From Granulicella sp. (lineage in GTDB: Bacteria > Acidobacteriota > Terriglobia > Terriglobales > Acidobacteriaceae): DNA of 40,745 nucleotides. A program made the translations under genes and the position numbers. Position 1 is the stretch's first letter, and each line of letters begins with the position of its first letter. Location of the stretch: NCBI GenBank assembly GCA_003132145.1, contig PKWU01000079.1, positions 1 to 40,745 on the forward strand. The letters run 5' to 3'. Below the pieces are notes generated by a model, which saw only the letters and a program-made list of their open reading frames with translations, searched no databases and was not told the origin of the DNA. Positions 1-8,744 of the stretch are shown here, in pieces.

Positions 1-1979
1 CCCTCCCCGGCCTCGATCTCTCCTCCATGGACCGCACCGCCGACCCATGTACCGACATGTACAAGTTCGCCTGCGGAAACTTCAACGCCAACCACCCCAT
101 CCCCGCCGACCAGCCCGACGTCGATCCCTTCTACGTCCTCTACAACGTCAACTCGCAGGAACTCAACGCCATCCTCATCAAGGCCGCCGTCCCCAGCCCC
201 GCCCGCACCCCCGACGAGCAGAAGATCGGCGACTACTTCAGCGCATGCAGCGACACCACAGCCATCGACGCCGCCGGCCTCGCCCCCATCCAGCCGCTGC
301 TCGACGAGATCGCCGCCCTCAACCCCTCCGACCCCGCGCAGCTCGCCGCTCTCATCGGCAAACTACAGCGCATCGGCGTCGACGCCTTCTTCGGATACGG
401 CGAGCAGCAGGACTTCAAGGACGCATCCAAGCAGATCGCATTCATCCAGCAGGGCGGCCTCGGAATGCCGGAAAAAGACTACTACCTCCGCACCGGCGAC
501 AAGGACGTAAAGCTCCGCGCCGACTACGTCGCCCACGTCGCCAAGATGCTCACCCTCGCCGGCAGCTCGCCCGCCCAAGCCGACAAAGACGCGCATAACA
601 TCATGACCCTGGAGACCGCCCTCGCCAAAGCCTCCCTCGGCGTCGTCGATATGCGCGAACCGGAGAAGACATATCACCTCCAGTCCATCGAAACCTTCAT
701 GGCGCTCACCGGCCCTACCTTCACCGACTTTGAAGACGCCATCCACTCCCCGCGCGTCACCGAGATCAACAACGCCACCCCCGACTTCTGGCCTGCTCTG
801 ACGAACCAGCTCAACACCATCGACACCGCCACCCTCCAGGCCTATCTCCGCTACCACCTCCTCACCACCGTCGCGCGCAACCTTCCCAAGCAGTTTGACG
901 ACGAGAACTTCCACTTCTATGGCACCATACTGCGCGGCCAGCCGCAGCAGCAGCCCCGCTGGAAGCGCTGCTCCAACTACGTCAACTCCGCCATCGGCGA
1001 GGCGCTCGGAAAGGTCTACGTCGATCAATACTTCGCCGGAGACAGCAAGGCCAAGATGGTCGAGATGGTCCGCGACATCGAGTCCGCCATGGGCCGCGAC
1101 ATCGACCAGATCGACTGGATGTCGCCCGCCACCAAGGCACGCGCCCACGAAAAGCTCGCCGCCGTCGCCAACAAGATCGGCTACCCGGACAAGTGGCGCG
1201 ACTACTCCACCCTCACCATCGCCCCCTCCGACGCCGCCGGAAACCAGTTGCGCGCCGAGGCCTTCGAGAACGACCGCCAGCTCCACAAGATCGGCAAGCC
1301 CGTAGACCACGCCGAGTGGGACATGACCCCGCCCACCGTCAACGCCTACTACGACCCCAGCATGAACGACATCAACTTCCCCGCCGGAATCCTGCAAACT
1401 CCCTTCTACGACCGCACCCAGGATGATGCCGTCAACTACGGCCACATCGGCGCCGTCATCGGCCACGAACTCACCCACGGCTTCGACGACGAGGGCCGCA
1501 AGTTCGACGCCAAAGGCAACCTCGACGACTGGTGGACCCCCGCGGACCTCAAGAACTTCACCACCCGAACCGACTGCCTGGCCGACGAGTACAGCTCCTT
1601 TACCGCCGTCGAGGAGAAGAACCCCGCCGACAACGTCCATGTCAACGGCCATCTCACCCTCGGCGAGAACACCGCCGACAACGGTGGCCTCCTGCTCGCC
1701 TTCATGGCCTACATGCAGCGCGCCAAGGACGACCACATCGACCTCGCCGCCAAACGCGACGGATTCACCGCCGCGCAGCGCTTCTACATCGCCTTCAGCC
1801 AGAACTGGTGCCAGAACGCCCGCCCCGAGTCCGTCCGCGCGCAGGCCCTCCAGGACCCCCACTCCCCAGACCGCTTCCGCGTCAACGGCGTCATCGTAAA
1901 CCAGCCCGGCTTCGCCCCCGCCTTCGGATGCAAACCAAACGCCCCCATGGTCCCAGCCAAATCCTGCCGCATCTGGTAG
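1..1979 (+). CDS. M13 family zinc metallopeptidase (neprilysin/PepO-like), 5' end outside window
   Basis: Zinc endopeptidase of the M13 (neprilysin/endothelin-converting enzyme) family, which is normally exported and cleaves peptides. The frame is open back to the left edge of the window. The residues before the ATG at 27 (LPGLDLSS) continue the family's usual start just ahead of the DPCTDMYKFACG block, so the true start and signal peptide lie upstream. Counting from the ATG at 27, the zinc site HELTH is residues 480-484 (H480, H484, catalytic E481). The third ligand motif ENTAD is 547-551 (E547, D551), and the substrate-binding NAYYDP block lies shortly before the zinc site. The protein ends in a CRIW tail, as M13 enzymes usually do. 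All active-site residues are present, so it should be functional. Its exact substrate cannot be read from the sequence. Confidence 0.95.
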   Translation, partial: LPGLDLSSMDRTADPCTDMYKFACGNFNANHPIPADQPDVDPFYVLYNVNSQELNAILIKAAVPSPARTPDEQKIGDYFSACSDTTAIDAAGLAPIQPLLDEIAALNPSDPAQLAALIGKLQRIGVDAFFGYGEQQDFKDASKQIAFIQQGGLGMPEKDYYLRTGDKDVKLRADYVAHVAKMLTLAGSSPAQADKDAHNIMTLETALAKASLGVVDMREPEKTYHLQSIETFMALTGPTFTDFEDAIHSPRVTEINNATPDFWPALTNQLNTIDTATLQAYLRYHLLTTVARNLPKQFDDENFHFYGTILRGQPQQQPRWKRCSNYVNSAIGEALGKVYVDQYFAGDSKAKMVEMVRDIESAMGRDIDQIDWMSPATKARAHEKLAAVANKIGYPDKWRDYSTLTIAPSDAAGNQLRAEAFENDRQLHKIGKPVDHAEWDMTPPTVNAYYDPSMNDINFPAGILQTPFYDRTQDDAVNYGHIGAVIGHELTHGFDDEGRKFDAKGNLDDWWTPADLKNFTTRTDCLADEYSSFTAVEEKNPADNVHVNGHLTLGENTADNGGLLLAFMAYMQRAKDDHIDLAAKRDGFTAAQRFYIAFSQNWCQNARPESVRAQALQDPHSPDRFRVNGVIVNQPGFAPAFGCKPNAPMVPAKSCRIW

Positions 1980-2032
1980 CCCACCAAAACCGACCGCAGA
2001 TAAACGAGGATTAAAAACAGAAGGATGGCTCT

Positions 2033-2212
2033 ATGCCGGATGATCCAAACAATCCCAACGCCTGGTGGGCCGTAAAAATTCCCGCGAGAGAGATGCATCC
2101 GGTGCGATGGAGCCAGATAAACAAGAAGCATCTGATCTGGGTCATCCCTCTCAGTCTCCTCATTGCCACTATTGAGATTTATTACTGTCTTAAGCTTATG
2201 AAAATGCGATAG
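2033..2212 (+). CDS. Small single-helix membrane protein, unknown function
   Basis: A 59-residue open frame beginning MPDDPNNPNAWW and ending LKLMKMR. An AGAAGGA Shine-Dalgarno sequence sits about 8 bases before the ATG, better than expected by chance. The N-terminal half is polar with several basic residues (KKH just before the helix). Residues about 35-55 form one hydrophobic segment rich in Ile and Leu, consistent with a single membrane helix with the short tail on the other side. It sits alone between the M13 peptidase and the EamA transporter, on the same strand as both. I do not recognise the family. The ribosome site and the helix favour a real gene, but its short length leaves doubt. 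Confidence 0.5.
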   Translation: MPDDPNNPNAWWAVKIPAREMHPVRWSQINKKHLIWVIPLSLLIATIEIYYCLKLMKMR

Positions 2213-2258
2213 ATGCTTTCAGAAAGCGGAGTAGTTGCATTTCATCGTTCCTGTCTTT

Positions 2259-2285
2259 ATCCGCGTTCATCCGCGTAAATCCGCG
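2259..2285 (+). repeat. Three copies of ATCCGCG at 10-bp spacing
   Basis: ATCCGCG begins at 2259, 2269 and 2279, separated by TTC and TAA, so the unit repeats exactly once per helical turn. It lies 18 bp upstream of the EamA start codon. It could be a small dispersed intergenic repeat or a protein-binding site; nothing further can be said. Confidence 0.6.
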
Positions 2286-2302
2286 GTCGTCTCTTCTCTT
2301 TG

Positions 2303-3235
2303 ATGCCCAATCCAAAAAAATCCCGCGCTCTCGGCTTCGCGTCCTGCGCCCTCGCCAGCTCGCTCTGGGGCTGCGGCTTCTTCTTCGGCAAATTCGCCCT
2401 GGCCGAGATGAACGTCGGCGCAATGGTCCTCTACCGCTTCCTCTTCGCCACCCTCGCCCTCGCGCCCCTGCTCCTGACCCACCGGCCCCGCTTCACCCGC
2501 GCCGACTGGGGCCTCCTCCTGCTCGCCTCCTTCCTCGGAATCCCGCTCCAGTTCCTCATTCAGTTCTCCGGCCTCGCCCTCACCACCGTCTCCCACGCCT
2601 CGCTGATGGTGGGCGTGCTGCCTGTCCTGCTCGCCGTCGCTGCAACCCTCTTCGCCCACGAGCGCATGGACACGACCGGCTGGTTCGCCCTCGCCGCCTC
2701 CACCCTCGGCGCCACGCTCATCGCACTCGGCGCGCGTCACGCCACGGGAGCAAATCGCCCCACCCTCGCCGGCGATCTGCTCGTCGTCCTCTCGCTGGTC
2801 ATCGCCCTCGCCTGGATTCTCATCAACAAGCGCCTGATGCAGCGCCACAGCCCGGTCACCGTCACTGCCTACGGAGTCGCCGCCGGCACGGCGATGCTCC
2901 TGCTCGTTGTCCCCATCCTCTATCGCCAGCCCTTCGGCCCAACGCCCATCGCATCCATCTCGCTCAAGGCCTGGCTCGCGCTTGCCGCCAGCGGACTCCT
3001 CTGCACCGCCTCCACCACCCTGCTCTGGAACTGGGGACTCACCCAGGTTCCCGCCTCCCAGGCCGGCGTCCTGCTCAACATGGAGCCCCTCATCGGCTCC
3101 CTGCTCGGCGTCTTCCTGCTGCACGAGAGTCTCGGCCCCAGCGCTCGCACCGGAGGCGCCCTCATCCTCGCCGCCGCCCTCATCATCACCACCGGCTCGC
3201 GCACCCGCCAACGCGAACAGCTCCCCCTTACATGA
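2303..3235 (+). CDS. EamA/DMT-family transporter
   Basis: A 310-residue inner-membrane protein of the drug/metabolite transporter superfamily, whose members export amino acids, metabolites or drugs. The sequence alternates about ten hydrophobic segments in two homologous halves. The first half opens with the family's typical LASSLWGCGFFFGK, and the second ends with the conserved MEPLIGSLLGVFLLHE block before the last helices. The length is normal for a two-EamA-domain protein. The ATG at 2303 is preferred over the in-frame TTG one codon earlier. The gene stands alone; its 3' end faces a minus-strand glycosyltransferase 54 bp away. The substrate cannot be predicted. Confidence 0.93.
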   Translation: MPNPKKSRALGFASCALASSLWGCGFFFGKFALAEMNVGAMVLYRFLFATLALAPLLLTHRPRFTRADWGLLLLASFLGIPLQFLIQFSGLALTTVSHASLMVGVLPVLLAVAATLFAHERMDTTGWFALAASTLGATLIALGARHATGANRPTLAGDLLVVLSLVIALAWILINKRLMQRHSPVTVTAYGVAAGTAMLLLVVPILYRQPFGPTPIASISLKAWLALAASGLLCTASTTLLWNWGLTQVPASQAGVLLNMEPLIGSLLGVFLLHESLGPSARTGGALILAAALIITTGSRTRQREQLPLT

Positions 3236-3256
3236 CCAGCACAAGGTTCATGGTCC

Positions 3257-3277
3257 GAGGTTCGAGGTTCAAGGTTC
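3257..3277 (+). repeat. 7-bp tandem repeat (GAGGTTC x3)
   Basis: GAGGTTC, GAGGTTC and AAGGTTC follow each other without gaps, and a further AAGGTTC lies 8 bp upstream at 3243. The array fills the 54-bp gap between two converging genes. No terminator-like hairpin with a T-run was seen here. Confidence 0.6.
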
Positions 3278-3289
3278 GAGAAAGGAGAG

Positions 3290-4222
3290 TCAACAGAACA
3301 GATTCGAAACTCCATAGAAGTGACGACCGTAGAGCGTTGCGAAACAGTCGAGGACAGAAAGTTGGGCCGTAAAGCGTTCTCTCTGCGACTTCGCGGTCAG
3401 CATTGGCCAAAGCGCACGGAAGCACGCGCCGAACTGATACCTCGGGATTCCCAGCAGTCCAGGCTCTTTGAATCCTCTTTCGCGGAGCTGCCAGCCGACC
3501 GAGATTCCTCGCCCGACGATCCATCTTCGGAAGTAGCTCTTGGTCATGCGTTCAGCCGGTATCCAGTGGTAAACGATCAGGTCCGGCACTACAATTCCCC
3601 GTGCGCCAATACCAAGGAGACGATGGTAGATGACCTCATCCTCACCGCTTCGGATCTTGTTGCCAATCTTCCCAAGTCGTTCGGGATACGGCAGCACTCT
3701 CTCCAAAGTTGCCCTGCGAATGACGGCGTTGCCGCCCATCAACATTCCTCCAAACTCATGCGAGAACATTGTGCGCGCAGGCCGGAGAACAATCCCGATC
3801 GCCCCGGGATAGGCAACCGGAAGCCAATCCGGCGCCGCATGTTCCCAGTTGGGATGGCAGGGACCGCCGATGTAGTCAACCGGCGCAGCAGCGGAGAGTT
3901 CACGATAGGCAACTTCGAACCATGCAGGATCAAGCTGCTCATCATCGTCGATAAGGCCAACAAATTCGCCCTCTGTTTGTGCAAGCGCCTCATTGAGCGC
4001 CGCCGACTTCCCCGGACGCCCAACAAAGATGTATCTGACGGGAAGGTCGCGCAGTTCTAGGAACGACTGCACAACCTCTCTTGTGTTATCTCCCGAATTG
4101 TTGTCGACTGCGACTACGGTAATATTCAGGCCTTTCGGGCGAGCCGCAACGAAGACGCTTCTCAGGCAGTCCTTGAGCAAATGTTCCCGGTTGTAAGTCG
4201 GAATAATGATGTCAAGGTCCAT
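3290..4222 (-). CDS. Glycosyltransferase family 2
   Basis: A 310-residue cytoplasmic GT-A fold sugar transferase for surface polysaccharide assembly. It begins MDLDIIIPTYNRE, the classical GT2 opening. An AVDNNSGDNT nucleotide-sugar binding block follows at about residues 44-53, the metal-binding DDDE near residue 95, and a GEDEVIYHRL acceptor/catalytic block near residue 200. The ATG at 4222 is chosen because the conserved domain starts at once and it lies one base after the stop codon of the upstream flippase gene. That spacing points to translational coupling and one transcript. An in-frame start 24 bp earlier would add a short unrelated tail. The sugar donor and acceptor are unknown. Confidence 0.93.
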   Translation of the reverse strand: MDLDIIIPTYNREHLLKDCLRSVFVAARPKGLNITVVAVDNNSGDNTREVVQSFLELRDLPVRYIFVGRPGKSAALNEALAQTEGEFVGLIDDDEQLDPAWFEVAYRELSAAAPVDYIGGPCHPNWEHAAPDWLPVAYPGAIGIVLRPARTMFSHEFGGMLMGGNAVIRRATLERVLPYPERLGKIGNKIRSGEDEVIYHRLLGIGARGIVVPDLIVYHWIPAERMTKSYFRRWIVGRGISVGWQLRERGFKEPGLLGIPRYQFGACFRALWPMLTAKSQRERFTAQLSVLDCFATLYGRHFYGVSNLFC

Positions 4223-4223
4223 G

Positions 4224-5882
4224 TTATTTCCTGTCCAGCATCGCATATTTCAACTTAGGCAATAACTCGCTGCGGACATAACTGTGAAATACCAGTCCAA
4301 TCGTAATAAAGAAAATCGGCAGGGCAGCTATTATCTGAAGGAAAAAGACCATGAGATTGTGCGCAGGAAAGCGGACATTCACTATATATGTGGCAATGGC
4401 AAAAGGAATCGAGGACAAGTAAACCGGCGCCCACACCTTCCACACTACTTCTGAGTAACTCAGTCCCACCAGCTTGGAGATATAGCCCGGCCACAGTATA
4501 AGATTCACAAATAAGCTGGGAACCATGGTTCCGATGGCTACTCCATACATTCCATACCGGCGGCCCAGAATAATACTCAGTGTTAGATTCACAACACCTT
4601 CCCCAATCGCCCATATCGCGCCCATCTTGTGCTTCTCGACCCCAAAGGCGATCGCTTGAGCAGTTCGGTTGGCGAACACAAACAGAAATGCCGAACAGAG
4701 AATAATGAGGACGGTTCCTGAGCTCTGTGAGTACTGCGGCCCCATCCAAAGGCCGATAAAATTGCGGCCGCGGACCATCAGAGTAATCAGGATTGGCAAC
4801 GAGACCGCGAGCGTGGCGCGAGTCCCGTTCTTGTAGAGCATCAACAGGCTATTAGTATCGCCGGCGGCCTCGTAGGTGCTCGCAGCCGGAACGAACGTGG
4901 CGCCCATTGAATTAATTGCCTGGCTTGTGTAGGCACAGAGAGAATAGGCAATCGCGTAGTAAGTCACAGCCGCAACTGAAACAAATTTGCCAACTACAAT
5001 AGTATCGGTCTGGTAGATCAACTGAACTGCGACCGTCGTCAGAAAGGCATAGGAACTATATGTCCATATCCGCTTCAGCGTCTCTCTCTTCGGCTTGTTC
5101 AGCAGAATTTGCAGTTGAGGGTAAAGCCTGTGCGCAACCCACACCAGAAGGGCGTTATAAATCAATACCGCAATCAGCTCGCATACGGCAATCGCGACGA
5201 TTCCGTGGCCCGTGCGCAACACCGCTACGACTCCGATCACGCGCACCGCTGTTTGCACCATACTCAGGTAATTTTGCAGGTCGTATCGGTTGAGTGCTGA
5301 AATCACACCCGCAACGACTCCAATCGACATCGTAATCGCCATCTTTATGCCGATCAGCAAAATGGCTTTTCTGGCATCGCTCGCGAGTTCGACCGGGACC
5401 TTGAATATAAGCGGAAATACCGCAGCGAGTCCGGCGCTGAGCACAAGGATGAGCGCGCTGATCTGTAACCGAACCCAAAGGGCAGCAGAGATTGCCTCCG
5501 ACGCCCCCTGATGATCGTTCTGCGTGTGCCCCTTGGAGACAAACCTCAGGACCGCACTTTGCATCCCAAGGTCCAGAAGGCCAAGGTAGGCCACGACTCC
5601 TATTGCCAGCACCCAGACGCCATAGGCAACATTTCCCAGTCGATGGATGATAAATGGCGACAGAAAGAAGCCGACTGCCAAATTGGCAATCGTTCCAAAC
5701 CAGTTGAACAGCACATTCCGCGCGATATGTCGTACACGCAGTTCCAAGCCGGAACTCCTTCTTGCCAACATCAAACCGTGGCGGAACATCTCGACTTTAC
5801 TGGCTTTCAAAGGCTCAGGCAATCCCTTGAGCACATAAGCGATGGTAGCAGCGTCCTGCTTCAATTCTGAAATTAATGGCAT
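4224..5882 (-). CDS. Wzx-type polysaccharide flippase (MOP superfamily)
   Basis: A 552-residue polytopic membrane protein of the polysaccharide transporter branch of the MOP superfamily. Such proteins flip undecaprenyl-linked oligosaccharide repeat units across the inner membrane. From about residue 55 the sequence is typical, with NVLFNWFGTIANLAVGFFLSP followed by about a dozen to fourteen hydrophobic helices and a polar C-terminus. The first 50 residues are an unusual hydrophilic extension. No good ribosome site precedes the ATG at 5882, so a later start (5789 or 5771) is possible. The gene leads a two-gene minus-strand unit with the GT2 1 base downstream. It is divergent from the membrane GT2 at 6173, with 290 bp between. 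Confidence 0.9.
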   Translation of the reverse strand: MPLISELKQDAATIAYVLKGLPEPLKASKVEMFRHGLMLARRSSGLELRVRHIARNVLFNWFGTIANLAVGFFLSPFIIHRLGNVAYGVWVLAIGVVAYLGLLDLGMQSAVLRFVSKGHTQNDHQGASEAISAALWVRLQISALILVLSAGLAAVFPLIFKVPVELASDARKAILLIGIKMAITMSIGVVAGVISALNRYDLQNYLSMVQTAVRVIGVVAVLRTGHGIVAIAVCELIAVLIYNALLVWVAHRLYPQLQILLNKPKRETLKRIWTYSSYAFLTTVAVQLIYQTDTIVVGKFVSVAAVTYYAIAYSLCAYTSQAINSMGATFVPAASTYEAAGDTNSLLMLYKNGTRATLAVSLPILITLMVRGRNFIGLWMGPQYSQSSGTVLIILCSAFLFVFANRTAQAIAFGVEKHKMGAIWAIGEGVVNLTLSIILGRRYGMYGVAIGTMVPSLFVNLILWPGYISKLVGLSYSEVVWKVWAPVYLSSIPFAIATYIVNVRFPAHNLMVFFLQIIAALPIFFITIGLVFHSYVRSELLPKLKYAMLDRK

Positions 5883-6172
5883 TCGATATCGGTATTGCGG
5901 GCTGCATCCATAGCAGCACTTCCGCTAAACTTTTGGACTTGAGCGCCTCCTGCTCATGAGGCCGGATGACGTATCATCAGGGAAAGCAGTGCTCGGCTAA
6001 ACCCTGGCCTGCTGCAAGCCTGCATGAGGAGCTTGTGCCCCCTGAGAATGATCGCTCACAGCACGGCGTTGCACAGCCTCCACGGAGCTATCGCCCGGCA
6101 GGTCGCCCACTGCCCTGCGACTGACGCGATCCTGCCACCCGCCAATGCGTTACCGCTTTTCCGGAGCGCCCC
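5883..6172. other. Divergent intergenic region between two polysaccharide transcription units
   Basis: These 290 bp separate the minus-strand flippase from the plus-strand membrane GT2, so they should carry promoters for both directions. I see no convincing -35/-10 pair, operator or long palindrome. The only clear signal is a CGGAG ribosome site about 6 bases before the ATG at 6173. Confidence 0.5.
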
Positions 6173-7282
6173 ATGAAGCCGCTCTTCTGGCTCTGCCTCG
6201 CACTAGTGGCCTACGCATATTTCGGCTATGCGATTTGGCTGTGGCTTCAGGTCAGGCTGCACAAACGCCCCATACTCCAGAGGCCGATCCTGCCCGACGT
6301 TTCTATTATCATCGCGGCCCGCAATGAAGAAGCGAACCTGCCTGCCAAACTGGAGAACCTTCGCCTTCTGGATTACCCGAAGGACCGGCTTCAGGTTGTC
6401 ATCGCCTCGGATGGATCGACAGATCGGACTGCCAGCATTCTGCAGATGCAGGGTTCTTCAATCTCCCCCGTCATCCTCGACCAGTCGAATGGAAAAGCCT
6501 GCGCCTTGAACGAGGCTGTTAAGCACGCCACCGGCGAGATCCTGGTCTTTCAGGATGCACGGCAGTTGGTCGATCCGGACGCTATCTCCGAACTCGTCTC
6601 CTGCTTCGCCGATTCAAACGTGGGTGCTGTAAGCGGAGAGTTGCTGCTCGAAACCAGCGCCAACGCACCCGTCTCCGATGCTCTCGGCATCTACTGGAAG
6701 ATCGAAAAAGTTGTGCGTAAGCTGGAATCTGAGTCAGGATCTGTCGTCGGAGTAACTGGGGCCATCTACGCAATCCGTCGTGGACTCTATACAGAGATGC
6801 CATCAGGGACTATTCTCGACGACGTGTTTGTGCCCATGCATGTGGCGCGCGCAGGAAAGCGCGTCGTATTTCAGCCCTCAGCAATAGCGCGCGACCAGCT
6901 ATTCAGCGAAAAAGGCAAGGAGTTCTCGCGCAAGGTCCGCACTCTAACAGGAAACTACCAATTGCTGCAGTTAGCGCCATGGCTGCTTTCGCCGGCGAAC
7001 CCTCTGCTCTTCCGTCTCATCAGCCATAAGCTCCTGCGACTCCTGGTTCCATTGCTGTTGATCCTGATGCTGATGGCCTCCGCACTATCCACTGGGCCAT
7101 TCTACCGATCCGTTTTCTGGCTCCAGATACTCTTCTATGCTCTGGCCGCCATTGGGGTGGTGAGCCCAACATTCAGAAAATTCAAGCCAGTCGCTATCGC
7201 CAACACATTTGTCATGCTTAACGCTGCGGCAACACTTGCGTTTTACAATTTCATCGCAGGAAGAAATAGGGTTTGGATCTAG
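6173..7282 (+). CDS. Membrane-anchored glycosyltransferase family 2
   Basis: A 369-residue processive-type GT2 with one N-terminal transmembrane helix (about residues 4-25), a cytoplasmic GT-A domain and two to three C-terminal helices (about 285-350). This is the architecture of PgaC/IcaA-like polysaccharide synthases. Visible motifs are SIIIAARNEE, ASDGSTDRT, GKACALNEA and a FQDARQ block where many relatives have a DAD. GVTGAIYAIRR and the catalytic LDDVFVP follow. A CGGAG ribosome site supports the start. It is the first of three plus-strand polysaccharide genes, with the ligase 60 bp downstream. Whether it polymerises a chain or adds a single sugar is not decidable here. Confidence 0.9.
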   Translation: MKPLFWLCLALVAYAYFGYAIWLWLQVRLHKRPILQRPILPDVSIIIAARNEEANLPAKLENLRLLDYPKDRLQVVIASDGSTDRTASILQMQGSSISPVILDQSNGKACALNEAVKHATGEILVFQDARQLVDPDAISELVSCFADSNVGAVSGELLLETSANAPVSDALGIYWKIEKVVRKLESESGSVVGVTGAIYAIRRGLYTEMPSGTILDDVFVPMHVARAGKRVVFQPSAIARDQLFSEKGKEFSRKVRTLTGNYQLLQLAPWLLSPANPLLFRLISHKLLRLLVPLLLILMLMASALSTGPFYRSVFWLQILFYALAAIGVVSPTFRKFKPVAIANTFVMLNAAATLAFYNFIAGRNRVWI

Positions 7283-7342
7283 TAAACTAAGTCAGTCTGC
7301 GGCGAGTCCGTTTGCATTCGCTCGCAGACTTACGGGGATCGC

Positions 7343-8680
7343 ATGTTTGGAACAGGCATTGGACACTTCATCCCGCTGGCCGCCTACTTGGGGTTCTGGA
7401 TCATGTGCCTCGTCTCGTTAGGCGGAAGGCCTCTTCTTGGCCTCTACTATATGCTCCCTTTCCTCCCGTACCGCCTGCTGCGGGACCACTTTATCGACTA
7501 TCCGCTGGGCGCCAACATGATGACGATCCTTGTCCTGGCAGTCATCGTCGGAGCTCTCATCCACGGGAAGCACCTGCCTAAATCGAAGCTCTATCTGATC
7601 TGGCTCGTCTTTGCGGTCTATCTCTATCTTTCGATGTGGATCGGCGTGGCGCTTTCAAATGCCCCTGCACCACTTTGGCTCTCTGACATTAACTTCGTCA
7701 CATGGAAAGACTACATGGTTATTCCACTGGTCTTTGTAGCGGCAGGCTTAGTTATCGAAGACCGAAAAGCTATTAGAAACGTCGTCCTCATTACCGCCAT
7801 CTCCCTTTTGTTCATCGATAGAAGTTGCATTCTGGAGAGCATGACGAGAACCTGGACGACTTTCGACGAGGACAAACGCGGAGGCGGTCCACTCGCCTAC
7901 GGCTCAAACCAGACGGCGGCATTTCTGGCCCAGTTTGCAATGTTTTTTTGGGGATTTACGCAATTCGTTAAGAAAATAAAAATCAAAATATTATGCTACG
8001 GATTAGTTGCGGTCACACTGCTTGCAACCATGTACACGTTCTCACGCGGGGGGTATCTCGCAGTGCTTCTCAGCGTCCTTGTTCTGGGCCTATTGAAAGA
8101 TCGAAAACTGCTTCTGGTCCTTGGAATCTTCCTGCTGACTTGGCAGACGGTCGTGCCTGCCCCCGTCCGCGAGCGGATCACCATGACCAAAAACTCCAAC
8201 GGACAACTCGAGGCCTCAGCCCAGGAGCGGGTCGACCTTTGGCAGAATGCGGAAAAGTCGATCCTCCACAGTCCAATTGTCGGAACCGGCTACGCAACTT
8301 TTCAGTTGGGAGAGCACGTCGACAACTTGAAAGACACTCATAACTGGTATGTCAAGGTGATGGTGGAAACCGGAATCATAGGCCTTACCATCGCTTTTAT
8401 TCTGCTTCAACAATTGCTCGCAATGTCTTACCGACTCTTTAAGCGCGCAACCGACCCGCTCTATCAAGGTCTGGGCCTGGGCCTTCTTCTGGCAACCTGC
8501 TCCTGCATCGTTGCAAACTTTTTTGGCGACCGTTGGACCTACCTTGAAATCACCGGGCTTCTTTGGGTGCTCGTTGGAGCAGCGATTCGCGCAACCCATC
8601 TCATCGAATCGGAATCAATCGCACCACAAGGCGAGGTTGATTCCGCCAGCATGATCAACCCATACATGGCATACCGTTAA
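7343..8680 (+). CDS. O-antigen ligase/polymerase (Wzy-WaaL superfamily)
   Basis: A 445-residue inner-membrane protein with about ten to twelve hydrophobic segments and a large periplasmic loop in the second half. That loop has the Wzy_C-type signatures: FSRGGYLA in the helix before it, then SAQERVDLWQ, HSPIVGTGYATF and the DTHNWYVK histidine motif before the last helices. Members polymerise or ligate polysaccharide repeat units from lipid carriers on the periplasmic side. A GGGG ribosome site precedes the ATG. The stretch around 7930-8000 (KKIKIKI) is locally AT-rich compared with its neighbours. The gene lies between a membrane GT2 and a GT4, in line with one surface-polysaccharide transcript. 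Confidence 0.88.
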   Translation: MFGTGIGHFIPLAAYLGFWIMCLVSLGGRPLLGLYYMLPFLPYRLLRDHFIDYPLGANMMTILVLAVIVGALIHGKHLPKSKLYLIWLVFAVYLYLSMWIGVALSNAPAPLWLSDINFVTWKDYMVIPLVFVAAGLVIEDRKAIRNVVLITAISLLFIDRSCILESMTRTWTTFDEDKRGGGPLAYGSNQTAAFLAQFAMFFWGFTQFVKKIKIKILCYGLVAVTLLATMYTFSRGGYLAVLLSVLVLGLLKDRKLLLVLGIFLLTWQTVVPAPVRERITMTKNSNGQLEASAQERVDLWQNAEKSILHSPIVGTGYATFQLGEHVDNLKDTHNWYVKVMVETGIIGLTIAFILLQQLLAMSYRLFKRATDPLYQGLGLGLLLATCSCIVANFFGDRWTYLEITGLLWVLVGAAIRATHLIESESIAPQGEVDSASMINPYMAYR

Positions 8681-8744
8681 CTATCTTCCCCCATTCTTTC
8701 TTACTTTTATCTGCGTCCACACTTTTTTCGCTGGAAAGTTCACG

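Noticed and set aside
363-1862. 499-codon antisense frame in the M13 gene
   Set aside because: Gly/Val-rich mirror of a strongly biased coding strand; no start signal or domain.
2267-3244. 325-codon antisense frame over the EamA gene
   Set aside because: Glu/Gly-rich low-complexity translation typical of the complement of a Leu/Ala-rich membrane protein.
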